This document shows positions 38,260 to 48,704 of a stretch of DNA of 57,780 nucleotides, one piece after another. Origin of the DNA: Phallusia fumigata (taxonomy: Eukaryota; Chordata; Ascidiacea; Phlebobranchia; Ascidiidae); assembly GCA_008931825.1 (NCBI GenBank), contig QXVZ01031157.1:1-57780 (forward strand). The letters run 5' to 3'. The translations under genes and the position numbers were made by a program. How positions within the stretch are numbered: the first letter of the stretch is position 1; the number at the start of each line of letters is the position of its first letter. The notes below the pieces were generated by a model. The model ran no database searches, was not told where the DNA came from, and saw only the letters and a list, made by a program, of their open reading frames with translations.

Positions 38260-40556
38260 TTTTTCGGATTTTATACTGAACACAACAAATCTAACACAGC
38301 AGTTGAGAACAGTTCAAGTTCTACAAATACAAATCATAATTTTCAGAGTTGCGAAACCCCCGAAACTTGGTTGGGTTATTTTGGGTCCCCGAATTTTCCC
38401 ACTTTGCACTCGAGAAGTTATCCCCCCCCCCCTCTTTGTCGCGCGGTGTGGCTGCGCAGTGACGCCGAACCGATACGGATCACTGATTTGCAGTGTTTGC
38501 GATGTTTCAAACTCACACGGGAACTGGTGATAAGATATCAACTTTAGGCGTGGTTCAGTTTGTGTTTAACTTCAAAGTCATGTTCATATCCTGGACTGCG
38601 TTATGTTGCTGGTAAAGAAGTGTTGGATAGGGGATACTTATTTTTATTGTTATTTTGCAAAGTGTCAAAACTATTTTAATTGCTTGGACCATGTTCCCGA
38701 CCACAACAAATTCCATACGTTCAGACGAGACCAGTTTTAGCGTTTTGGCAAATATATTACGTTGATTTTTGCTGACTGGATTTTTGGAACTGAACTTAGT
38801 CGGGAAAGGTTTTTTGAGGAATTTTAGAAAAACTTTCGGCAGTTGCAAAACAGCAAGTCATTCCAGCGCAGACACGAGATATTTTTTCGGGTCTGTTGAG
38901 CACGCAGTTACAAAGTCTCTGTATGCCGTTTGCTAGGTTGCTATGGACCATGACAGAGTTTAAGCATTCATAACCTCAATCGATTGAATTTTTCGGTAAT
39001 TTCTGTTGGATTTGCAAGATGGCAAGTTACGAATCTCAAAGTCCACCTCCATCCTATCAAAGTATGTGGAGATTTTATTCCAAGAATAGTTCAGAATGAT
39101 TGACAACAAACATAACTGCCAAAGAACTTTGAGTAAATACGTCGTAATACAAACGTTTCAACAATCGCTGATGTCATCATCAGAGGCTAAAAATGTTTTC
39201 ACTAGATACAAATTCTCTAAAAGTTATGTTTTAATTTAGGTACTTTTCTTGTGTTTCTAAATTTGTAAAATGTTTTTGTCACTTTTACGTTTCCAATTGG
39301 TTACGTCTGGTTTCTCGCGATTAGTTTTCAGGGCGAGTTTGAAACCTGTTGTCGCGTACAATCGTAGCCGAGTTGGAAGTAAAACTCAACTTTTTGAGAA
39401 TCTTCTTCNTTTTTCGGCTTTTATACTGAACACAACAAATCGAACACAGCAGTTCAGAACAGTCCAAGTTCTATAAATACAAATCATAATTTTCAGAGTT
39501 GCGAAACCCCCGAAACTTGGTAGGGTTATTTTGGGTCCCCGAATTTTCCCACTTTGCACTCGAGAAGTTATCCCCCCCCTCTTTGTCGCGCGGTGTGGGT
39601 GCGCAGTGACGCCAAACCGATACGGATCACTGATTTGCAGTCTTTGCGATGTTTCAAACTCACACGGGAACTGGTGATAAGATATCAACTTTAGGCGTGG
39701 TTCAGTTTGTGTTTAACTTCAAAGTCATGTTCATATCCTGGACTGCGTTATGTTGCTGGTAAAGAAATGTTGGATAGGGGATACTTATTTTTATTGTTAT
39801 TTTGCAAAGTGTCAAAACTATTTTAATTGCTTGGACCATGTTCCCGACCACAACAAATTCTAATCGTTCAGACGAGACCAGTTTTAGCGTTTTTGCAAAT
39901 AGATAACGTTGATTTTTGTTGACTGGATTTTTGGAACTGAACTTAGTCGGGAAAGGTTTTTTGAGGAATTTTAGAAAAACTTTCGGCAGTTTCAAAACAG
40001 CAAGTCATTCCAGCGCAGACACGAGATATTTTTTCGGGTCTGTTGAGCACGCAGTTACAAAGTCTCTGTATGCCGTTTGCTAGGTTGCTATGGACCATGA
40101 CAGAGTTTAAGCATTCATAACCTCAATCGATTGAATTTTTCGGTAATTTCTGTTGGATTTGCAAGATGGCAAGTTACGAATCTCAAAGTCCACCTCCATC
40201 CTATCAAAGTATGTGGAGATTTTATTCCAAGAATAATTCAGAATGATTGACAACAAACATAACTGCCAAAGAACTTTGAGTAAATACGTTGTAATCCAAA
40301 CGTTTCAACAATCGCCGATGTCATCATCAGAGGCTAAAAAAGTATTCACTAGATACAAATTCTCTAAAAGTTATGTTTTAATTTAGGCACTTTTCTTGTG
40401 TTTCTAAATTTGTAAAATGTTTTTGTCACTTTTACGTTTCCAATTGGTTACGTCTGGTTTCTCGCGATTAGTTTTCAGAGCGAGTTTGAAACCTGTTGTC
40501 GCGTACAATCGTAGCCGAGTTGAAAGTAAAACTCAACTTTTTGAGAATCTTCTTCG
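38260..40556. repeat. Tandem near-identical 1.15-kb block around n 39409
   Basis: 38260-39408 and 39410 to about 40556 are the same sequence with about 2% differences, including copies of one small exon (39019-39061 and 40166-40208). This is the largest unmerged-allele duplication in the window. Confidence 0.88.
39140..39190 (-). repeat. Copy of the dispersed motif (also at 40287-40337 in the duplicated block)
   Basis: The minus strand reads CTGATGATGACATCAGCGAT then TGTTGAAACGTTTG. The core matches copies at 20413 and 54599. The second copy is a product of the block duplication. Confidence 0.6.
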
Positions 40557-41218
40557 AGCAAATTAAAATTAGCTGAGATTTTATAGGACAAAATTACTTG
40601 GAAGCAAACCACTTTACTTGGAAAGGTTTCGGAAAAAATGCTGTAATCGACTTAACCACGTATTAACTGTTGCTACCAGGCATTGTATAAAGATATGCAG
40701 GCTCGTTCGGCAAATTTATTTTTGCGTACCGACGTTTCGACGTCCTACTCAGCTTGAAATATAAATGCACTTAAAGATTTTTTCATAGAAAGTGCCGTTG
40801 TCAAAGAGTTTTTTGTGTAGGTTTGCTGACTGGAAGAAAGTCGTCGAACTGCATCAAGGTCCTCATCATCCTTGGCGCGCAGATCGTTGCAGGAGGAATC
40901 TTCCTAGCAACCACGGGATTCTTCTCACACAAAGGAATTGGAATCGGCGTCTCGATGTCCGGAGTTTTCCTTCTTACTGTGGGTTTGACGCTTTGCGTTT
41001 GTCGCAGAGGTTCAACAACGCCCGTTCAATCTGAGGCCGATGACAGCTCTGTGTATCGGCTACATCGACTTCCGGAAGCTTCTTCCGGCCCAGAAACTTG
41101 GGTTGAAAGTCCGCCGGATTATTCAGAACTTCCCGGGGTCTCGTCAGGAGAAATCTATGACACTTTGCCCCCACATTATAATGATGTGGTTAAGACGAAG
41201 GAACCAGAGAAAAAGTGA
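40166..41218 (+). CDS. Two-span membrane protein with three PPxY motifs (2TM-PY B), 146 aa
   Basis: Exon 1 (40166-40208) encodes MASYESQSPPPSYQ and ends in phase 1; exon 2 (40821-41218) completes Ser and continues LLTGRKSSNCIKVLIILGAQ to a stop at 41216-41218. Two spans are clear: VLIILGAQIVAGGIFLATTG and IGIGVSMSGVFLLTVGLTLC. PPxY motifs occur at the N-terminus (PPSY) and twice in the tail (PPDY, PPHY), so both ends should be cytoplasmic and able to recruit WW-domain proteins. A second copy of exon 1 at 39019-39061 is an assembly duplicate. It shares layout but little sequence with the gene at 35764-36992. Family not recognised. Confidence 0.75.
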
Positions 41219-41784
41219 TGCTGGTAAACTCTTTTGCCGTTTCTTCCCAACTCTCCTTTATCTTCAAATACTTATCTGAAAGTGTGTAAAAAACGTTTTG
41301 TTTTATTCGACCAATTGTCAAACTACGCATTGGGGATTGACCATCGACTTTACAGAATATCAGCGAAAAACGTTCTCCCTACTTTTTTGTACATTTTCAC
41401 CCGATGTATATGCAAAGCACAATATGGCTGCCTATATCTATTGTATACTTGTGGTTGTTTTGTTCCCTTTACTTGAGTTTTTGTAAAATCGTGTTTGCAC
41501 TTATTGCTGTTAGGTTTGCTACTTACCACAAGTCCTAAACCTGCATGACATTGTTTCCTATTTTATCGCATCTTATTGAAAAATTTTTGCAAAAACAAAC
41601 GCTTGGTTAATGGTTTTTGTCCTTCCGACATTAAAATCATTTTATCACTATGATTTCTATGTCCAACGTTCGCTTGTTTTCTTTTAAAAATCAGCTGGTC
41701 AGGTTGAAAGGTTAGGAGCGATACGCAAGACTAATTCTGTACAACTGCTAACCGCATAGCAAAAAGTAAGCGACGAAAACAAGG

Positions 41785-43343
41785 ATGGAACTTTCGAAGT
41801 CAGGCCTGGACGAATCGCGATGGACTTCAAATACACTTCAGAGATCCAGCGACCAAGCAAGGAACGTTTTGATCAAAACCAGAGCTCGAAAATTACGTTA
41901 TTCTGAGTCAAAAACGTCGCATACTACTATCCATGTAAGTTTTGATTTTCTTAATTCTGTGAGTATTAAACTGTGCAAAGTTTGTATGTTGTACAGGGAA
42001 AAATGTATGAATTTCTTGCTGTTAGTTTAAATTCAAGGGCTTGCACTCAAATAAACTTTAAACAAACATAAAATGAAACAAACAAACAAACAAAACAGAT
42101 AGTTATGCCCACTATTAAAATACTAGCACTTAGGCAAACGCATCTTTGTTGATTTGGATATACCTGTGCTGTATAATTAGATTCCAGTTTCCTGATTTCA
42201 GGATCCAACAGTACACACAACTTTAGACGATGCATTTTCAAGTGTGATGTCATCACTGTCAACGTCTACACGACAATGCCTCGTAAGTGACCAGTTTCTG
42301 TTTTATGTGTTAAATTTTGTGATTATGACCTTAAACTGTTGGCCAAACAAGTTATTGTCCCATTTTCAGTTATTGAATTTTCCCAAGTTTAAATTTTATT
42401 ATTAAAAGTTAATTTCTAAGTTTTAATAATTTTCGAGTAATTTTCAACATTCGTACAAGTCTATGTGTTTTCATAATGTCAAGGATTTTGCACTTTCACA
42501 ACCAGTATCTATTATTTCATCCATCAATTGATTTCCAAAAACAAGTTTTAATGAAGATGCATTTTGATTTGTTTCACATTTATAACTTTATTGTGCAATT
42601 ATTGGTCTTTTAAATGCAAAACTTACTTATTTATGTACAGGTAAAATGTGCTGGAACTTTTTGGTGTTTAATGATCTTTTAACGTCAAATTTGCTGTTCT
42701 ACTTAGTCTTAAGCTTATGCTTTGTACCATCAAACCACACAGGCTGGTGCTACTGTCACTTGTTTTTCAAGACTTATGATTCTTTGAGAATGTTTTTCAG
42801 TAAAATTTTGTTCTTGCAATACAGAAATATTATCGAAGTACTGAACCTTCAGCACAAAGCAAACATGACTTACGATTTTGTCACAAATACCTACAACCAA
42901 AGTTCACGGAATTGCAAAGAAGAAATCCGGTAAAATAACTTTTGATTCTAAAATGCTTACACATAAAAGATTGTTTGTGCTGAATATATTCCCAGTATTT
43001 GCAATGTTTACAAATTTATTTTTAAGTTTGCCTATTCTGATCCATCATTCTTATAAAGTGAAAAATTGTACCATAGTGAATTTAGGTGTGGGAAGTGCAT
43101 ACAAATCCCCATTTTATTAAGATTATGTAGCTATACCAAACTGGAGAAGGTATTTGCTAACACAAGAAATTTTAATAGCTGCCATTTTTATCACAGCTTG
43201 ACAGAAGAGAGGGGTTGAATATTATCGTTGCCCCAGGGACGTACAGCATAACTGCTGGTTCCCATGGCGATAAAGCTCATCAACAAACTCATATCGTGCG
43301 AGTGGGTCACGGTGAAACAGCATCACTTGATTTCCATGTTTGA
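41785..43343 (+). CDS. AKIP1: AKIP1 (A-kinase interacting protein 1) homologue, 160 aa, 4 exons
   Basis: Exons 41785-41934, 42202-42282, 42825-42929 and 43197-43343 all join in phase 0. In vertebrates AKIP1 binds the PKA catalytic subunit and NF-kB p65 and affects their nuclear retention. The two most conserved ends are visible: near the N-terminus, TLQRSSDQARNVLIKTRARK corresponds to the SLQRSARLALEVLERAKRRA helix; the C-terminus NIIVAPGTYSITAGS...THIVRVGHGETASLDF plus HV matches the IEVYPGTYSVTVGS...THVVAVDSGQSVDLVF end. KYYRSTEP matches the KYYSSVPE block between them. It is somewhat shorter than the human protein (about 210 aa) because the middle is reduced. Possible poly(A) signals AATAAA lie at about 43762 and 43817. 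Confidence 0.87.
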
Positions 43344-44927
43344 AGTTAAAACTGCAATTACAGAGACTATTGTTGCAAAAGGATTATGTTGTTCACCACA
43401 ACTTTTTTTGCTTGCCACAATAAGCCTGTTTGTATCAAAGAAGATAAGCTGTTGGTCAAATTTACCGTAGAAGTCTAAGTTCTATATTTGTTTTTAATGC
43501 ATCCAACATGTTTGGAAACATGATCTACATTGGGAAAGATATTTGACATTGAAAGGTTGGTGTAATATTACATTAGATCCTTGGGTGCCTGTGCTTTGTT
43601 CTGGCCTTTTGTAGCCCCCAGGACTTGGTTAACAGATGGTGTTGTGACATGCAAGGAGCAAACAAAACATACCTAACACCAGGTGGCGCTGCTGGTTTGT
43701 CTTCAGTGCATTTTAAAATTCACCCACTTTTAAGGCATTTTGAATTATTGCTAAGTAAGTCTGTAATAAATGTTAAGGCCATGTGATTTTCACTGTGTTT
43801 TATGTAAAGTAAATGAATAATAAAAAATCTTGTTGTTATATTTCTCATATGGTTTGCAACAAAGACTGAAGATTACTCAAGACACAGTGAGCAATATACA
43901 ATGTTGTTTATTTACTGCATAGCAATTACATAGGCACACTAACAGATAAGTATGTATATGCAGCAGTCATCTACTTATAACAAGTCTCATAAAAATTTTT
44001 ACAGAGCTTCTTCATTGGGATAAAAAAACCAAGTCTGTAAAATTGCTGACCTCAGCATTTTTATGGTTTAGGTAAAAAAAAATGCTGATGTCAGCAACAT
44101 TACACTTGACGAGAAAATTGTCAGGAAGTTGCACCTTGCTAACATCAGAATCATTATGCAAGTCCACATTCACCTGACATTAAATTTTGAAGTCACCAAT
44201 TGACTAAATGAAAAAAAATAGACAAAATGGAAGTTTTCAAAGTGCTTCAGGTAGGTTTGGACTGAATTACAAACAACATCTCATTAATAATGCACTGCAA
44301 ATTCAATATTATTATTTCAACATAAATATCTTATTTCTAAATGGGTATTTCCTAAAAAAGTTGAAGAAGTCAATTTCCACAAATTTTATCTGCATAAAGT
44401 AGAGCAATTTTGCAAAATGCAATCTTGTAGACATGTGGGGTAAATTCAAAATTAAAACTGATACATTAAATTATGGATACAATCGACTGCATGTGCACAT
44501 AGGAAAGTTGAAAGTAAGTGTTTACATTTTGTTCTGCAATATCCAATCAATTGTAGTCATTCAACAAGCTAAAAACCACCAGTCTAAAGTTATCAATGAC
44601 AGCACCTACAGCACGAAGCCTAAAAATGTGTAACAGTCAATAATAAATTGTCACTACTCAAATACCTTTAAAAAATGGCAAAGTAGGTATATCACAGCTT
44701 GACAATATAAAACATTTGTTTAAACCTTAAATGGCAAGATGGGTGAGCTGTAAGTTTTAAATCATCATTTACAGGAGTCATCTACATGTTTCACAGAGGA
44801 TGACTCGTTTATTGATAGGAAAGCAACTTGCCAACCTTGCCATTTTACAGTAACCAATATATTAATTGAACTGGAATCATTCCAGTTGTTGACTTCAGTA
44901 ATTTTGTTTCAACAGCACGCAGGGACA
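43344..44927. other. Convergent 3' region of AKIP1 and SLC35C1
   Basis: Contains the 3' ends of both genes and no further exon. A minus-strand AATAAA (plus TTTATT at 44808-44813) about 115 bases past the SLC35C1 stop is a good poly(A) signal candidate. Confidence 0.6.
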
Positions 44928-47439
44928 TCAAACTAATGTTTGACTTTCCTTTTTATCCGATCTATCATCTGATTTTTCACTCAGCAACTGATGATCTTTT
45001 TTCATTTCAAGACTTTTTACAATTGAATAGCTCCCAGTACCAGTAAGAACCAGTAGATTTGAAATCCACCATAATGCGGTCTTGATCTAAAACAGGAAAA
45101 AGTTGGGTGGTTATGTGCTCAGTCCACCAGCTACATCCACAAAATCTGGCCTCAACAATGGCACAGTGATTACAATCTTGTGCTCACAAATCAGTTTTAA
45201 AAATACTCACGAAGCTTGTTTTTTTCATAAAGTGTTAAACTCAACCAAACTTATTTCATCACCATAAAAAATTCAAAAATGAGCCAACAAAATAACAATC
45301 CAGATATTTCAGGACTACATAAAAGCTAAGCTCAATACAGGTTGCATTTTTTACCTCATGATAATACATGACAGCAATAACAGTTTGAAGACAGGCTTTG
45401 GCCACTCCACTAACTGTGTGGGTCACTGGAGTTGTAACTTTAATTTCCAGCCCAACCACAAAGCCCATAATGAAACCAAAGAATCCAGATGCGCACATGT
45501 ACATCCAAAACAGGCCATCCAACAATCTTGGAAAGGTCCATAACTCACCCACCTATGAGAAATGCATAAGCTTGCTTTAAAAAGTGTTCAAAATAGGGAA
45601 AGATTCTGTCTGGAAACAGTTTAATTATGTATGTAGGATTTATATGTTTCTTTTAACACATGTCAATCAAGTATTTATTTGTGTTGACAACTTACAGGAA
45701 ACTTTTTCTACAGTGTTGTCAGTTTTAAGATGAACTTTAATGCTTAAAACTTAATTAAACAGCTTGTAATTTATTTATTTTTTTTAATTTGCAACCTTTG
45801 ATTTTTACCTCAGTGAGTATAATGGGAGGTAGAAAGATGAAGCAAGCATTGACATTGTTGTAGAATGTTAATTTCCATATGTCCCCATCCATAGATGGTA
45901 AAACCTTTTTGATGTAAATTGCATTTAATGCAACCATGGCACTTGCTGCTACACCATATACTACTCCCTTCACCGACAAACCATCTAAAAACAATGTGGA
46001 TTGTTTCATTGTACAGTTGTTTTAACCATATAATGTTATACTAGAGCAGAGGTGGGAAAACTACAGACAAATCCAGTCCACAAAGCCCCATTAAACTGGC
46101 CCATCAGATGTTATAACAAATAAGTGCATTAATTATTTCATTTTCTGTTTGCCGTTTGCCTAGGATTTTAAGGTTTTACTATTGTTCTTGTCCACACTTG
46201 CACGGCCACCCAAACAAAGTTAAAGAAAAATGTGGTCATTCGACCAACGCAATTGCCTAACCCTCTGCTAAATATAAAATTTTAAATGCTGCAAATTATA
46301 ATGGAACCCACAAAGGTTCCAGTATATCTGATAGCTATGTCATGACATTGTGTTGTCAACTGTCACAAAGAAAGTGTTTGTTCGAAAACAAAGAAAGGAA
46401 ATATTAAAATAGGTTTACCTAATGATTCTCCCTCTTGATTGACACCCAGAAAGAATCCACCAATTATAACGCTACAACAGACAAGAGCAGGAATAGTTGT
46501 CTTTTTACCTGGAAAAAACATTTTTAGACCATTGTTGCTTTGTCAGTATACTGCCAGGACCTTTGAAAGTCATCAGCACTAACCCAAAAACCTAAGTAGT
46601 CGCAGATAAACAAGCTATAGACTTTGATACCTTTTTTTCTTCTTCTCAAAAACTATTCTATTCTGCTGCACATTCCATTCTTTAACTTGCACTACATGTG
46701 GTTAAGCCGCCACAATTCAATGTCACTTACCCAGTATAAAATAAGTGAAGATGAGGCTGAAAATAGTGACAAGGGACCTCGCTACAGTGTAGAATGCAAT
46801 TCCGACTTCCAGCAAGCAGAGGTTGTTCAAAGTAATCATGCTGACAAACACAACACTAAGTGGAAGAGCTTCTCGGGATAATTTCTGATCAAAAACCAAT
46901 GCTGGAAATGTGAGTGAACCAGGGCATCTAAATATAGAAGGCAAAAATGATATAATTTATTTTGAATTTCTGACTGCCACATGTTCAACTTTTTGACAAC
47001 CTCTTTGATAATAATATGCAGCCAAATTAGTTGACCAACAAAAAGTGTGGATTGAGTGATATAAATTTGACACAAAACATGTTTTGAAATAACCAGGTTT
47101 ACCTTGAAGCGACATAGCTGCATAAATAACAAAGTCCAACTGTGACAACACACTGAAACCATGTAACAAACAGTGGAGCATTCAATTTCAGGTCGTCACT
47201 CTGAAATAAAAGTAACAAACAATCTTTGAGAAAACTGGTTAAATAGTATTGGTAACTGGATATATATTTACAAAGTAAAATTGTTCATATAAACTCACCT
47301 TTAGAAGATACTTGTTGAGAAATACAAGACTTATGCTAACCGACCAATATAACGCCACAACACCAACTACTCTCATATATTTCATCAACAACGACTCTTT
47401 CCTCATGTTTTCTTCTGTTTCCTCTTGGTTTTCTTTCAT
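44928..47439 (-). CDS. SLC35C1: GDP-fucose transporter (SLC35C1), 352 aa, 7 coding exons
   Basis: Imports GDP-fucose into the Golgi in exchange for GMP, feeding fucosylation. Exons in transcript order: 47439-47299, 47200-47103, 46927-46731, 46508-46419, 45984-45809, 45552-45355, 45086-44928; phases match throughout and the length is close to the human 364 aa. Family signatures: [17 protein letters not shown], then [114 protein letters not shown] and [14 protein letters not shown]. About ten membrane spans are expected. The tail is charged and Ser-rich ([20 protein letters not shown]). The ATG follows an acceptor by six bases; an upstream non-coding exon with donor at 47714 is the probable 5' end. 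Confidence 0.95.
46047..46267. mobile_element. hAT-like short element in an SLC35C1 intron
   Basis: Begins CAGAGGTGGGAAAACTACAG then ACAAATCCAGTCCACAAAGC, like the ends of hAT MITEs of the CAGGGGT...CAAACTACGG type. It ends CCTCTG, an inverted match to the start. No clear 8-base target duplication. Confidence 0.4.
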
Positions 47440-47714
47440 AATCTTCTAAAAAATATAATGGTTTGGTTGTAAACAAAACACATGTTTTGACCACTAAAGA
47501 AACACAATAAACATGGCAAAAACAGCCAAATTCGCTCCTGATGCGAATATGTGCCAATCCCTGGCACAGGCATAAGAACAATAGCGGATTTTGAAACACA
47601 ATCCATCATACAACAATGGACACATTGACAATTTTACGTGAGATAAATAAAAACCTTAATAGCTAAACTGAAACAAAAACATACAGCAAGATTTTTAAAG
47701 CAAGATCCACTTAC

Positions 47715-47795
47715 GGTGGGTGCAGTTCAACTTTCGTTTTGTTTTGTAACAAAGAAACATGCGACAATAAAAGAATAACACAATGACGTCATGTA
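47715..47795 (-). promoter_or_regulatory. SLC35C1: Probable 5' UTR exon and CRE-like site of SLC35C1
   Basis: The minus strand has CTGCACCCACC|GTAAGTGG, a good donor, at 47715/47714, which fits a non-coding exon spliced to 47445. A TGACGTCA palindrome (47784-47791), the CREB/ATF consensus, lies about 70 bases upstream. The transcription start itself was not determined. Confidence 0.5.
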
Positions 47796-48700
47796 GCAAT
47801 TGCCGCGTGTCTTTCCGGTTTAATGGTTATTGTTTTCCTGTATTTTAGTTTTCTATTTTTGATAAATGTCTTAACAATAAAACGAAATTCTAAAAAAATC
47901 GTAATAATATGCGTGGAAATTTTTGTCTGAAGTCACAATTAAAAAAAATACATTTTAAATAAATTTGTTGAGTGCGATACGGATGAATGCTGCCAGCACC
48001 CTTAAAACCAGTGATGCGAGACGCGGTGAGGGTCATTGGAAAAAAATCCCCCAAACAACAAACTGTGGGACTGGGGGTTGTTAAGTGGTTTAAGGACCCT
48101 CGAGTGAAAGTTGCACTTGTGTTTGAGAGCTTTGTCTGATGGTAATCGACATTTTGCATTGTTCTTCGACATTTTGCATTGTGATTTGTGTTGAGAAATA
48201 GCGTTGTAATTGCTGTGATTTGTGCGTTGGTAATAATTTTAACATGTGCATAGTTTGGCATTGTCGAACTTTACTTACAAAGGCTACTAAACGATGCTGT
48301 TTTTTAGGTTAAAGATAAAAAATATGATAAGTTGAAGTGCAACATAAACCTTTCACTCAAGACCTAACGGCCTCCACCCATAGATTCAAACTGTCACACA
48401 AAACGTTGGCTTACTTCTTTAATTTTTCCATTTGTGTGTGTATTTTTTGGACGTTTGTGCAAAGTCAGTTGATTCTTAAACCTAAGTATTACATTTTAAT
48501 AATGTATTTATTGAGACAGATTTTTGTCCAGTTTAGAAATACATGATGCACATGTTTTGAACAAATGGAACTCTAAGTTTTAGAACAAATTGTTAGTAAA
48601 AAATTTTGCTCATAATTTATTCTGAAAAAATATTTCAGTTATACTTTTTATTTTACTCACATACATTTTCAGTTTTTCCTCTTGATAAAATGAAGCAACA
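47796..48700. other. Divergent intergenic region, SLC35C1 to F-box gene
   Basis: No gene. A minus-strand open frame of 123 codons (47890-48261) has no splice context or family resemblance and is probably chance. It includes an 18-base near-direct repeat (CGACATTTTGCATTG twice, 48148-48181). A splice acceptor (cattttcag) ends at 48672. Confidence 0.5.
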
Positions 48701-48704
48701 ATGA
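48690..48704 (+). promoter_or_regulatory. Four-codon upstream ORF overlapping the F-box start codon
   Basis: ATGAAGCAACAATGA begins 11 bases before the predicted start; its stop TGA overlaps the ATG at 48701 (aATGA). It may lower initiation or support termination-reinitiation, if the transcript starts at the acceptor ending 48672. Confidence 0.5.

Noticed and set aside
38260-40556. True tandem gene duplication of the 2TM-PY B first exon
   Set aside because: The repeat ends exactly at an n and resembles seven other such junctions; assembly duplication is more likely.
47890-48261. 123-codon minus-strand open frame as a gene
   Set aside because: No homology, no splice or start context, composition of random AT-rich DNA, and it lies in the divergent promoter region.
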